From: Yamagishiella unicocca
Lineage: Eukaryota; Chlorophyta; Chlorophyceae; Chlamydomonadales; Volvocaceae
Assembly (NCBI GenBank): GCA_003116995.1
Contig: BDSL01000039.1
Location: 744,001-808,000, forward strand
DNA: 64,000 nucleotides
Reading direction: 5' to 3'
How positions within the stretch are numbered: position 1 is the first letter of the stretch; each line of letters starts with the position of its first letter. This document shows, piece after piece, positions 21,701 to 32,087 of the stretch. Below the pieces are notes generated by a model, which saw only the letters and a list, made by a program, of their open reading frames with translations, did not search any database and was not told the DNA's origin. A program made the translations under genes and the position numbers.

Positions 21701-23492
21701 TTCTATTACCGCAGTTAGTACTATTATCGCAATGTTATATATGTGTATGTGTGCTTTCGGAAAGGAAGGTTGTGCGCGGTCGCTTGCTGCACAAGACAAT
21801 GAGTGATGACGAGGGAGCCAAAGTCGCCCGGCCCGGGGCCTTTCACCCGCCCGTATTGCTTTTCCCTCCATCCAAGAGTACATGAGTGCTGATCGCTCAC
21901 CAACAAAGACTTGAATTTCGTAGCGGCGTGTTTTGCCAGCCTCACGGAGCACCCGGGGGGCGGTAGCGCCCCCCCGTTGTGCCGTATGAACGTTCGAAAT
22001 TGTGCGAGGCCATGCCTCGCCGTGAACAACAAACCCTATCGGTGCCTTCGTTGCCTGCACGTCCCCGGTTGCTTATCTAGGCAAGCCGCGGGTCCGCGGG
22101 ATTGGGTCCTTCCTTGCCTCCCCTCCCCTCACACCCCTCGCATTGACGGGTCTGACTATCTGATTGTGCACTGACGGAAGAATTGCCGGTTGGCTTGCTC
22201 GTGTTGTTGGTCCCTGAGACCAGGCCATCAAGTGTAAGATGGGAGGTACTGACTGGTTGCCAATCTGACTCGTTGCTAATCTGCGGCCCTACCCCAGCCG
22301 TTGCCTGGGTGGCATGCCACTGCACTAACGTCAGCTTGCCGTACTACGCCACGTCAGCACGAGGGTGCCTGGCAAACCAGCGGTCTATCTGTTTGCCAGT
22401 TGAGAAGTGTGCAGGCGTCTTTGCGCGTCGCAGGGCTCCTCCTTTAACGTTACAGCAAGGGTGCCGCAGCCGCCCTGACAACCAGAGGAACGCCCTCGCA
22501 AAGGAACGTGTTGAAGGCGTTCACACTTTCACAGCCGAGCGACTGTACGAGTTGTATAAGAGGAGACCCATGGGTCGGACAGAGGCTGCCCGCAGCTGCT
22601 CCGGGTTGCGAGGGTGCACGCACCACCAAGTGCACACAACCCGAGGGCCTGGTACCAGCGCCCTAGGGCTCAGCTAGTAGCACCCCCCCTGGAGTGGTGG
22701 CGCCTCCGGGCAGGCATCGCGCAACATGGGCCTTTTGCGGCGGCAGCAGCCTCCCCGCTCCAGAACCAACCGCGGGAGGGGGAGGGAGCACCTTCCTTTC
22801 AACCGAAAACCCGCCAACGTCCTCGTACAGCACCAGTAGGACACAGTTTCGGTACACCGCGATGCAACACCGACCGCCCTGCAGCTTCGGCCTCCCAATA
22901 CAGGGGCTTCCCTCACAAACCGCCCTGCAGCCCCATCTGTGGATTATAACTGCCCACGACAAAGGGTACTGTTCGCGGCGCAAGAGATTTCCCGTCAAAC
23001 TGCGGCCATGAGGGACCGAACATTCCTGTTGTAACCGACGCCTGTTTGTCGCAAGGGAGGCTGCCATGCTGCTCACAAAGGCAACGAGGACACGAGGGTG
23101 CGGGGTCCGGGGCACTCAGCGCTCAGTAGCGGCCGAAACTAGTGTGCAGACGCTTGTGAGCGGGCACCTGACGGGACGGGTTCCGGGGGGGGGAGGGCGG
23201 AAGGGAGGGACTTGGGGGCCGGGTGGAGGTTGCGGGTGGTGTGGCGTGTGGAGCACACAGGCGCGGAAATGGCCGCGCCTCCATGTCCCCTCTCCTGGCT
23301 GCCAGGAGCTGTAAGGGCTGTAAGGAGCCTTGCATCCACCATCCAGGAAAGGAGGGACGGGAGGGGGGGACGCGCGACGCGCACAAACGGTGCTTGCGCT
23401 ACCGACAGTTGTCAGTTGCCAGTTGTCACGTGCTCGTGGAGTAGGTGAACTCCCGCGGCGCAACGCGCAAGCGCCGCCTCCACAGGCGGGGG
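18782..23492. other. Repeat-rich stretch without a supported gene
   Basis: No gene could be assembled on either strand. It holds: a 9-bp tandem repeat (CCGATCAAT, about 18899-18956); degenerate 15-bp repeats of TGCTGT/TACGATG type (about 19035-19190); a 41-bp exact tandem duplication (19411-19451, 19452-19492); a GGT run (20053-20092); and two copies of about 28 bp with GAAGTTTC and GCCGCCAT (about 20707-20768). The first part should include the FMO 3' UTR, but I found no clear TGTAA there. Confidence 0.55.
19411..19492. repeat. 41-bp tandem duplication
   Basis: Two adjacent copies starting CATGCTTGCAAAATGCCGGC at 19411 and 19452. Confidence 0.95.
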
Positions 23493-23497
23493 TTACA
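23493..23497 (-). promoter_or_regulatory. Candidate TGTAA polyadenylation signal
   Basis: TTACA on the plus strand reads TGTAA on the minus strand, about 120 nt after the stop of the secreted Cys-rich gene. TGTAA is the known signal in Chlamydomonas-type algae; a single pentamer is weak evidence. Confidence 0.4.
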
Positions 23498-23614
23498 TAA
23501 AAGAACCGGTTACTCGACATGGGAGGTGCAGCTGGTGCCTAGTCTTCGGACACCGGGACGCGCGCGCAGGCTACTGGACCACAGACGGAGGGGGCGGGGC
23601 GGTCTATCTAGTGG

Positions 23615-25873
23615 CTAGATGACGCAGAAAGGAGCCGCAGGAGTTGTCTCACTGTGCCTATGTCCCCCCAACGACGCCCCGGGCCACTCGCCCCGCCTAT
23701 TCACGGCACAGATGCCCCCACTGCACTCCAGTCCGTTCCCGCATTCGTACTCGCAGCTTCCCGCCAGCTTCCCACCACCAGCTACTCTCGCAGCCCACCT
23801 GGGTTTGCAGTTCGCCGGCAGCTGGAACACGTCAGCCGGCGGGGCCCCCTCCGCGAAGCTGTCGGGCCACAGGGTCTGGAGGTCGTTGGGCATCTGGTCC
23901 AGCTCCAGGGGCAGCTGCGCCTCGTCGGCAGTGGCGTACCTGCGGCATGTACGACGCCGGACGGGGGAGGTTGGTGCGGGTTGGCGGTGCGGGTTGGTGC
24001 GGAGTAGTGCGGTGCGGTGCGGCGAGGGGCGGGGAGGGGAGGGGCGCGACTAGGATGAGGAGGCGGCGGTGGGCGCGGCGGAGGGGCGCGGATTGGGTTG
24101 AGCACGACGCATAAGCCAACGAAGTAGGGTAACAAGGAGAGGGTTGGCGGTAGCCGCAAAGTCCCGCACCGTGTTGGCGCTGTATGTAGCCGTTTGCGCA
24201 CACGTGACCGCCCAGGCCCCGCGTCACCCACGCTCCCCGTTAACCCGGCCCACAAGGCCCCTCCGTCACCCCCGCCGTCCCCGTCACCCCCCGCGCACCA
24301 GTAGTTGGGCTGCAAGCCGTCACGCCTCCACTTGTAAGCGGAGCGGCCCTGCAGCCAGTTGGCCAGTTGGTGGGGTCAGGCGGCGGCGGACGGGGACCGG
24401 TGACCAAAGGTGGCTGGGCGGTGCCGAGCGCCATCAGCAGTGCCGTACACTTTACAGAACATAGGGCCCCAAGAACGGCATGGGTGTCTCTCTCGGCGGC
24501 CATTTCTGAGGCCCGAGGACCCTTGATGCTGCGTATGTATGCTGCGGTAGGTATGGTGTTGAGATGTTTATGTGTGGCGGACGAAAGGTAGCATGTACGG
24601 ATGAGGATACTGTATTGCCCTACGGTACGGCGCCTTGCGATGCCGTACCTGCATCTCGAAGGTGCCTTCGAAGGAGGCGCCCTGCAGCCAGCTGTTAGGA
24701 GGCGGAGAGACAGCCGGGGGGTGTATGAAAACCGTTTTACAGCCGGGGGGGGGGGCAGGGAGGGAGGGCGAATCGGGTGGTGGCGAGTGATGATGGTGGC
24801 GGTGATGGTGAGTGGTGGCGAGTGATGATGGTGGTGGTGGTGGTGTGGGGGGGGAGCTTTGCGCCGACGGAGCAGTGTCAAGCTTCCAGCCCGCCCCCCC
24901 ACCCCGTCGCCGCATTACGGTACACCCCTGCTACGAAACACAGGGCCCTGATGCAGCGCCCGCCGCGCATTATTGGCCTGGATCCACCCAAGTTAAGGCG
25001 CCTCCCTCCCACTAGCGCTCCCTCCCTGGATCCACCCAGTTGCGGCCCCTCCCACCGCCCTGCCCTCCTTCCCGACCTGCCCTCCCTCCCTGGATCCACC
25101 CGGTTGCGGCCCCTCCCTCCGGCCTGCCCTCCTCGCCGAGTTCCCAGTCCCTGAGCTCACTTGGGGGAGACGATGCCGCAGCCCTGAGCTGCCGTACAGC
25201 ACATGCAGCACTCGCCGAGGTCGGGGAAGACAAGGTACCTGGGTCAGCAGGAGTCCAGGGAGGGGTGAGCGAGGGGGGGTGGCATAAAAACCGTTGACGC
25301 GAACAGGACAGCGGCAGCGGGGTGGGGCAGCGGCGGGTAGCAGGACGGGCGGGGAGGAGTCAGCGAGGGGACATGGTGGCGGTAACAGCGGTCTCGAGCT
25401 GTCCTTCGCGAGTGTGGCGGTTAGGGGCGATTGCCCTCCAGTGCCCACCTTCAAGGGGCTTCCTTCCAAAGCCTACAACACCGTCCCACGCTCCACCTCC
25501 CGCTGGTTCGACGGTGCGAAGGAATCTACCTTTTGCCGCCGGTGACGATGTGCGCGCAGGGCGTCTGAGTCAGCGGGTGGACGCTTCCGCAATAGCGGTC
25601 GCCGTTGCCGTTTGCTCGATACAGGGCCTCCATTTGGGAAACTGAATCGTAGTACCAGGTGCCCTCAGTGTGCTTCGTGATGAAGATACGGGTCGACTCG
25701 TTGAACTGGACAGTGAATTGCTTGTACCATTTTGGCTCCGGGTTTTCCGTTATGCCCGAGTTCACGCTTACAGCACCTTCCTGCTCGTTTGCAGTTCTTA
25801 TCTCTCGGGCTCCGAAAGCCAATGACATGGTTGCGAGCATAAGACAAAGGGTCATGGCGTTGGAATGTTGCAT
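23615..25873 (-). CDS. Secreted Cys-rich protein with CCMCC motif
   Basis: Five minus-strand exons: 25873-25530, 25238-25161, 24691-24649, 24348-24299, 23939-23615. Junctions are GT-AG and phases close, giving 279 residues. Residues 1-22 form a signal peptide (LCLMLATMSLAFGA). The N-terminal part has FNESTRIFITKHTEGTWYYD, then a Cys/Trp-containing region, then YLVFPDLGECCMCC with the Cys pairs at 125-126 and 128-129, a conserved-looking PNDLQTLWPDSF stretch and a Cys-containing tail. I cannot name the family. It reads like a conserved algal extracellular protein; the CCMCC cluster could be disulfide-bonded or bind metal. Alternative starts are unlikely because the signal peptide follows the first ATG. 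The small exons 3 and 4 (43 and 50 nt) rest on phase and protein continuity. Confidence 0.85.
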
Positions 25874-26334
25874 TCTTGCTGGCGTATCGGATGCCGACTA
25901 TTGCTGTGACCTTAAACCTATTAAGTTGTCTGCCTTGGGTTCCAACGATTGCTTCTGTCGTCGCATTGTCTTGCCCAACCGTCGCGTGCCTGAACCCTCG
26001 TATACCGGTATGACTCTTCTCGTATACCGGTATGACCCTTCTCTCCTAACCCCTGGTCACCATAACTTGGCTATCGTAAAAAGCAACCTCCGACCCGCAG
26101 CTACCAGCAATCGAAGCAACATGCATGCGGTCCAGGCGCGTTTGAAACGCAACGATGGGGTCACGTATGTGGCATGTCGAACCCGGCCTGCCCGGCTACC
26201 AAGAGGCGGGAGAACAGGTGTCCCCACAGTCCCCGTGTTGTAGCCGGGAAGATACATGTACGCATGAAGGCGCTCGGGTGGAAGCAAATTGTCCCGTAGA
26301 TTTGCGATGCGAGGGCAAAAAGCAGCATTTTGAA
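25874..26334. other. Intergenic between secreted-protein start and L24 3' UTR
   Basis: Contains the promoter of the minus-strand gene starting at 25873. A 21-bp duplication containing TCGTATACCGGTATGAC occurs at about 25998 and 26019. No other gene supported. Confidence 0.5.
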
Positions 26335-26339
26335 TTACA
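26335..26339 (-). promoter_or_regulatory. Candidate TGTAA polyadenylation signal of PRPL24
   Basis: TTACA on the plus strand, TGTAA on the minus strand, about 540 nt after the L24 stop codon; a 3' UTR of this size is normal in these algae. Confidence 0.5.
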
Positions 26340-26877
26340 AGCGGGCCTGTGTAGCGAGTTGACGTAGCCGGCATTGCCCTTCGGGCAGGACAGCCTGTCA
26401 ATATGTCGCTCAGAGCATATGCAAGAACGCATGCAGAACGCTTCCGCATGAAACCCGCCACACAACCGTTCCCTGGCCGCCGGGACCCCAAGACGTGAAA
26501 CACGACGTCCCCGTCACCGACACAACCGCTGCCTAACGTCAGTTCACCAGCGCAAAGCTAGTAAGCTGCACCCTATCCAATAATAGCACGGACCGTGAGA
26601 CCAACACGGCCGCGTACGCACCACCCGCACGACAAACGAGCGGTTCGTGCCCGGGTACATGTCGCAGCGGCGCGAAAACCGTAGGCTCGACACGGGAAAA
26701 CTGAGCCTGGCTGCGCCCTATCCGCAATTCATGCCCCGGTTGACCGCACGACCGCCGTTCCTCTCGAACCTCCGCTTGCCGACCAGAATTGCTTGCACCA
26801 CAGCCTGTGCACCGCTGCCAGCCCAGCTCCAAGAAAGTCCATGCCGCTACTTGTCCATCGAGTTCAACATGATATGC

Positions 26878-27387
26878 TTAGTCGATAATCTCGCCAGTCT
26901 TGATGAGGTAACGGACCTTCTTGCCGGTCTCAAGGACCTTGTGGCCCACCCGGCTGCGCACACCCTTGTCCTTCGAGAAGAGCATGACATTGGAGTGGTG
27001 AATAGGAAACTCCAGGGTCTTGATTTGCCCAGTCTCGTTCTCAGCGCGGGGCTTAATGTGCTTCTGGCCCTGGTTCACGCCCTCGACGACCACCTTGCCC
27101 TTCTTGGTTAGCACCTTGACGATGGTACCCACTTTGCCCTTATCCTTTCCAGCAATGATCTGGACGGTGTCGCCCTTCTTGATGTGCATAGGGATACGCA
27201 GAGCCTTGCCACCGGGGCCCAGCTCATAATGCTCCCACTTGCGGCCGCCACCAATCTTAGGAAGGTCGCCATAGGCAGCAACTACGTGCGTGGTGGTAGG
27301 GGTCAGGCGGCGCGGGGCAGCAGTCCGGCCAGGTGCCAGGCGCGAGCCAAAGAATGCGGGCGCCCGAGCGCTGAGTAGCGACGCCAT
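26878..27387 (-). CDS. PRPL24: Chloroplast 50S ribosomal protein L24 (uL24c)
   Basis: Single-exon minus-strand gene of 169 residues. Residues 1 to about 42 are a plastid transit peptide rich in Ala, Arg, Ser and Thr, ending near HVVAAYGD. The mature part holds the KOW motif ([20 protein letters not shown], about 75-94), then [12 protein letters not shown], both typical of bacterial-type L24. The protein binds 23S rRNA and starts assembly of the large subunit in the chloroplast. ATG at 27387 (context ACAATGGCG) is chosen because it opens the transit peptide; the frame reaches further upstream only through non-ATG codons. Length fits nuclear-encoded plastid L24. The absence of introns is a mild oddity among these multi-exon neighbours. 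Plastid rather than mitochondrial targeting is inferred from the bacterial-type sequence and the transit peptide. Confidence 0.95.
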   Translation of the reverse strand: MASLLSARAPAFFGSRLAPGRTAAPRRLTPTTTHVVAAYGDLPKIGGGRKWEHYELGPGGKALRIPMHIKKGDTVQIIAGKDKGKVGTIVKVLTKKGKVVVEGVNQGQKHIKPRAENETGQIKTLEFPIHHSNVMLFSKDKGVRSRVGHKVLETGKKVRYLIKTGEIID

Positions 27388-28400
27388 TGTATGGAGAAGC
27401 TGACTCAAAAGGAATTACGGAAAAAGGTGAGCTTCCTAGTAAAGGGCGCTAGATGCGAGGAGAAAACTTGGGCAGAGTTGAATGGATTGTGGTCGGCGGC
27501 CGTCTGTGTCTGGGCGCCGTACGCATGCTTCAATACTTCTCCTGGTGCTCCGCTTGGTGTCGGAACAATTATTTTTTCTACATGCAATTTGATATTGATA
27601 GGGCTGGCTACGTTGTCACCCTGATCATCTTGTCCATTTCCGCTTGCACTTGGCTTTTTTTCCCATTGTCCAAAGCATCAACTGGTTTTGTAAATGCAAA
27701 GTATTTTTGTTGATAGCTCACCATACGGCAATGTCCCCTTACGTATCATTTTTGTGACGCCCTAGCTGACGACACGCAAGTCCTCAGCGCTCTGAGACCG
27801 TGCAGTTTTGTTTGCGGAAAACTGTTATAGAAGACCGGAATCTCACACGCTTAATTTTCACGGTATCAGGCAGGGAAGCGACACCTCCTACGCAGTGTAG
27901 GAGGGCCACGTGGCCGCGCTCGCTCTGTGTCGATCGATTTTTGGCGCTATACCGCCTCACCGTTCACTTCGGGTTTTCGTTGACGGGTTGATACCTCCCC
28001 GTTTGAGCCAACCGCCGTGGTTCGGACTCCGCTCATGGCGCCGTTAGTGAAATGGCTGGGAGCTGGTTCTTTGCTGGCGGGCCTCGTGGCAGCGATTACA
28101 TCGAGGTAACGCATCTTGAAGCGCTGCCCGAAATGTCGTGCCGTTGCGCCACCGCGTTTGCCCACAACGCAGGCTCACGCGACGGCGACGGAACGCGGGA
28201 GCGCGCGACTCGTCTAGCGGCCAGGAGGAGGCCCCTTCCGCGGGCGGCGCTCAGAAGCCATGCAGCAGCTCCTCGGGACTAGCACCAGCTTCAGACACAC
28301 GGTGCGTGCGCATGGGGAGTACGGGCACTGGTTGGCAAAACGCACGCCGTGAGGGTGGCGTTACGCACACCACCCTGCGGCTCGTGCCGCGCCTTGCAGG

Positions 28401-28580
28401 GCACCTCCCTTTGGGTGCACGTCAGTGAGGGCACCTCCCTTCGTGTGCACGTCAGTGAGGGCACCTCCCTTTGTGTGCACGTCAGTGAGGGCACCTCCCT
28501 TTGGGTGCACGTCAGTGAGGGCACCTCCCTTTGGGTGCACGTCAGTGAGGGCACCTCCCTTTGGGTGCATGTCGGCGCCC
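28401..28580. repeat. 30-bp tandem repeat, six copies
   Basis: Unit starts GCACCTCCCT and carries GTGCACGTCAGTGAGG; copies start at 28401, 28431, 28461, 28491, 28521 and 28551 (last one diverged). Because 30 is a multiple of 3, it is open in several frames on both strands, but I see no gene. Confidence 0.95.
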
Positions 28581-29468
28581 TCAACGACATGTTTACAAAG
28601 GCGGCGGCCCTGGTGTGTTGGGCCCGGTGGCAGGAAAGGGTGTGTCGGTGCCGGTCGCGGAGGGGGGAAGGGCAAAACGAAGAGGCTGCCGTACTCATGA
28701 GGCTGTCATGCAACATGGCAGGGGGGAGGGGAGGGGAGGGGAGGGAGGCAGGGGGGAGGGAGGGAGGGAGGGAGGGAGGAGAGGGAATAGTTATAATGAC
28801 CTGCATCACGTGTCCCGGTTGTCGCGGGCCTATCTGGAGAAGGTGGGGAATTTGCCAAGCCAGGGAAGACCAGCCCCGAAGGTAGTGGGGTTGGGCAGCG
28901 GCGACAAGCTTGTCGGTTTGTCGGTTTGTCGGTTTGTACGATGTAGCAACGGTATCCTGCGGTGGCGCTCAGGAACGTGGCTGACCACCACCCTGGCAAC
29001 CAGGCAGGTGACGCGGCGGCGATGGGGCCGGATGGGCGGCCCGCCGCGGCAGCAGCAGCAGCTGCTGCTGCCTGCTGGCCTGTAGGTTTGGGGGTTGGGG
29101 CTGCTTTGGGGGTTGGGACTGCTTCCGGGAGGCGACCTCGCTCCCCCCAGTCCAGCCTCCCACGCAAGGGCTCCTGGGGCTGGGGCCTCCTGGGGCTGGG
29201 GCCTCATGGGGCTGGCTGGAGCTGTTTAGGAGCCCCAACCCCCTGCCCAGCCCCGCCACGTCACTCTGGCAGCGCCGATGTCAGACGGGCGGGGGGCGGG
29301 GGGGGGGCGGCAGCTCTCGCTTCCTGACGCGGCACGTGGCTCCCTGTACGGGTCGTGTACGGGCTTGCTGACCCGTACGGGTCATGTACGGGTCATGTAC
29401 GACAAATGACGTAGGGAGGCCAGGTGCATGCAGGGTGGTTTCCAGGGCCTCCTGGCGCTCCCTCGACC

Positions 29469-29604
29469 TGGACTTGGCACACCACTGGACTTGGCACACC
29501 ACTGGACTTGGCACACCACTGGACTTGGCACACCACTGGACTTGGCACACCACTGGACTTGGCACACCACTGGACTTGGCACACCACTGGACTTGGCACA
29601 CCAC
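29469..29604. repeat. 17-bp tandem repeat, eight copies
   Basis: Unit TGGACTTGGCACACCAC, exact or nearly exact, from 29469 to 29604. Open in several frames only because of the repetition. Confidence 0.95.
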
Positions 29605-29645
29605 CGGACCTCCTCAGGCCCCCCCGGGCCCCCCCCCACCCTCCT

Positions 29646-29865
29646 CCCTAATAGCGCCCAAAACCGATTCTGCGAAAACTTTACGTGCGTCGCGTGGGGT
29701 CCTCGCTCCCGTGCGTCTCGCCGTAGCCGATATAGCTTAGCCGCCAAAGGTCATATTACGACCTTCGGCTTTCGTATCCCCAACCCAGTTCTCCAGCATG
29801 CATCTCAAAACTTCTGTTTTAAACGTTTTTTCGGACATCCACGGGTTTCCCTCGAACCCTCCTCC
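29646..29865 (-). repeat. Dispersed intron-end repeat, acceptor orientation
   Basis: About 220 bp shared with 31404-31615 and, in the other orientation, with 63815-64000. Includes GCCGATATAGCTTAGCCGCC, CAGCATGCATCTCAAAAC and CGGACATCCACGGGTTTCCC. It ends about 90 nt before the exon at 29957. Confidence 0.95.
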
Positions 29866-29956
29866 CTCACCCTCCTCAATCCCGCCCCGGTGGGCCCTCG
29901 CCACCCATCCACCCACGCACCCACCCGCCCACCCACCCGCCCACCCCCGACACCAG

Positions 29957-32087
29957 GCTCCGGCCCCAGACGCACCCCCCTGCTTCTGAGAGGCGCAGCA
30001 GCGAGGGTCCGGGCCCTGGGTCCTCCTCGTCGGGGCTGCTGTCGCGGCTACTGGGGGCGGGGAGGCCATCGGAGTCGCTGGAGTCGGCGGTTAGCTGCTC
30101 GGGTGAGAGCAGACGAGGGCAGGGAAGGGCAGGGAAGGGCAGGGAAGAGCAGGGAAGGGCAGGGAAGGGCAGGGAAGGGGGGGGGTTCGAGGGTGGGGGT
30201 ATGGCGGGTGGGGGCGGAGTGAGGCGTGGCGCGGACCGCTTGTACTAGGTGGGGCGGGTGGCGGCCGGTGCTCTGATGCTGCCCTCACACGCGCAACTTC
30301 AAAGTGCTGATGTGTGCGGAGGAGCGCGTAGAAACGCTGGGAGGTGGGGGTGGAGGGTGGGAGGGCGGGATGGGGTGTCACAACAGGACAGGGCACCGAA
30401 AGACTACGGGAGTAGGTGAACCGTTTGCGAGAGGCGGGTATGGGAGGGTGGGTTTGCGAGAGGTGGGAGCGGCCTTGCCTGCCACCTCGGTGGCGGCGGT
30501 GCGCCCGTCATGTTGCTCGAGCTCGCGTCCGCTTCTGGGGCCGGAGAGGACACGGATGAGAGGACACGGATGAAAAGGGGGTATATGCTCGCCATGATCT
30601 GCGCCGCATAATGATCCTGATTTGAAACCGTGGACTCTGCTGTCGTACGTTGGCGTCGTTGCCGTACCTCTCCATGGCGGCGTCCTATCGCCGCCGGGTT
30701 GTTCGGACTGTCTTCGCCGTCCCCGACATTACCAACAATTATGGGCCCTCCCCTCCTCCCTCCTCCCCCCTCTTCGCAGCCGACACGGTGGGTAGCAGTA
30801 CCCACGGCGGCTGCGACGACTACGACAGCTCGGAGGAGCAGGACGCGTCGGAGGGCTACGGGGAATCGCGGTCGGGGTACGGCAAGGTACGACGGGCGCG
30901 GGGCTGGTGGGACCCCATGTGGCGCTGTAGCGACGGCCGCCGCCCCATGCGCCTTGCCCCTCCCCCTTTTGTACCGTCTTCCCCCCCCTGTCGTGTAACC
31001 GGTCGTTATGCCCCACCCTTCGCCCTGGCCCGAATCCCCCAACCGTTCAGTTCCAAACGGATTTCCCTTTCGTACACGGGTTTCCTTGCAACCTCCCCCC
31101 CTAACCGGTCAACGGTACCACTTCCCCTCTGTCGGTCACCCGTTTTGCTGCCTACCCCATTCCACCCCCGCCCCCGCCTGGTTTCTGCCCTCACGTTTCC
31201 TTTGTCGTGAAACCAGGTCTTCTCGCCCCCCTGGCCCCTTCGCATAACTATCCTGTCCATGCGCCACCTATCCTGTCCTTTTCGCGTAAACGGATTTTAT
31301 GCCCCCCCCCCTCCCCCGCGGATTCTCTATAAACCCCTCCCCCCCCGCATAACCCACGCGGGGGGGGAGGGGTTTATACGCGCACCAACTCCCACAGTTC
31401 TCCTGATAGCGCCCAAAACCGGTTCTGCGAAACGTTTACGTGCGTCGCGCGGGGTCCTCGCTTCCTTTCGTCTCGCCGTAGCCGATATAGCTTAGCCGCC
31501 AAAGGTCATATTACGACCTTCGGCTTTCGTATCCCCAACCCAGTTCTCCCGCATGCATCTCAAAACTTCTGTTTTAAACGATTTTTTTCGGACATCCACG
31601 GGTTTCCCTCGAACCCCGCATAACCCACGCTATCCCGCGCAACCCGCAGAGCGACCGTGCCCGGCTGGTGGACATGTGGATCGAGTCGGCGCTGCTGGTC
31701 AGCCGCGACGTGCGGTTAGACAAGCGGCACTTCGACCGCACCACGAGACAGAACCTCAAAAAGATGCGGCCAGCATCGGCGCAGCTCATCCTCAGCGAGA
31801 TAGCGGACCGCTCCTGGGACGCCACTCCGGACATCGCCAAGGAGATACACCGCCTGGTCAGCCACGCCAAGGCGCAGGACAAGTTTGCGGCAGCGCCCTC
31901 GGGGAGCGGGTCGTTGTCGTCAGCGGTGGCGGCGACCGTGACGGTGACGTCGCTGCTGTCCAGCGGCCGCGGCAGCGGGGCGGCGGCGGCGGCGGCGACG
32001 TCGATAGGGATGGGGCCCGCTGCCGCCGCGGGAACGACGGGGCCCGGCGGGGGCGTCGTGGGCTCTGTTCGGTATGCGGTGTTGTAA
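29957..32087 (+). CDS. Unidentified gene, 3' exons
   Basis: Three exons with closing phases: about 29957-30102 (5' edge uncertain, 29999 is an alternative), 30780-30886 and 31650-32087 (stop TAA). The first two encode a Ser/Glu/Gly-rich acidic linker (SSEEQDASEGYGESRSGYGK). The last opens with a conserved-looking helical block (SDRARLVDMWIESALLVSRD, then LDKRHFDRTTRQNLKKMRPA and ILSEIADRSW), then a Ser/Ala/Gly-rich tail. The helical block recalls the small module with alternating Leu and MxPxxA that accompanies RRMs in some hnRNP-like proteins, but this is a weak resemblance and I give no function. Upstream exons must exist because the first exon starts in mid-frame. Both introns carry an intron-end repeat in acceptor orientation or a tandem repeat just after the donor. 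Confidence 0.7.
30116..30180. repeat. 10-bp tandem repeat after a splice donor
   Basis: GGGCAGGGAA units, about six and a half copies, starting some 14 nt after the donor at 30103. Confidence 0.9.
31329..31377. repeat. 20-bp hairpin in intron
   Basis: 31329-31348 (ATAAACCCCTCC then C-run and GC) pairs with 31358-31377 across a 9-nt loop. Confidence 0.85.
31404..31615 (-). repeat. Dispersed intron-end repeat, acceptor orientation
   Basis: Close copy of 29646-29865 in the same orientation, ending about 35 nt before the exon at 31650. Confidence 0.95.

Larger units (their letters stand above)
27388..29956. other. Intergenic, or unresolved 5' part of the next gene
   Basis: The L24 promoter lies next to 27387. 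Further on are a 30-bp tandem repeat (28401-28580), a purine-rich GGGA tract (about 28720-28790), three copies of TCGGTTTG (about 28915), a 17-bp tandem repeat (29469-29604) and an intron-end repeat (29646-29865). Upstream exons of the 29957-32087 gene may be here (for instance around 28980-29080, which encodes an Ala run), but I could not join them by phase. Confidence 0.45.

Noticed and set aside
28401..28580. Possible CRISPR array
   Set aside because: Copies are head-to-tail with no spacers, in a eukaryotic nuclear context; it is a minisatellite. The same holds for 5565-5640, 29469-29604 and 60483-60690.
28291..28885. Open frames on both strands over the 30-bp repeat
   Set aside because: The repeat length is a multiple of three, so frames stay open by arithmetic; no flanking coding signal.
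29428..30222. 264-codon plus frame across the 17-bp repeat
   Set aside because: Built of repeat-encoded peptide plus an intron-end repeat; it conflicts with the phase-consistent exon at 29957-30102.
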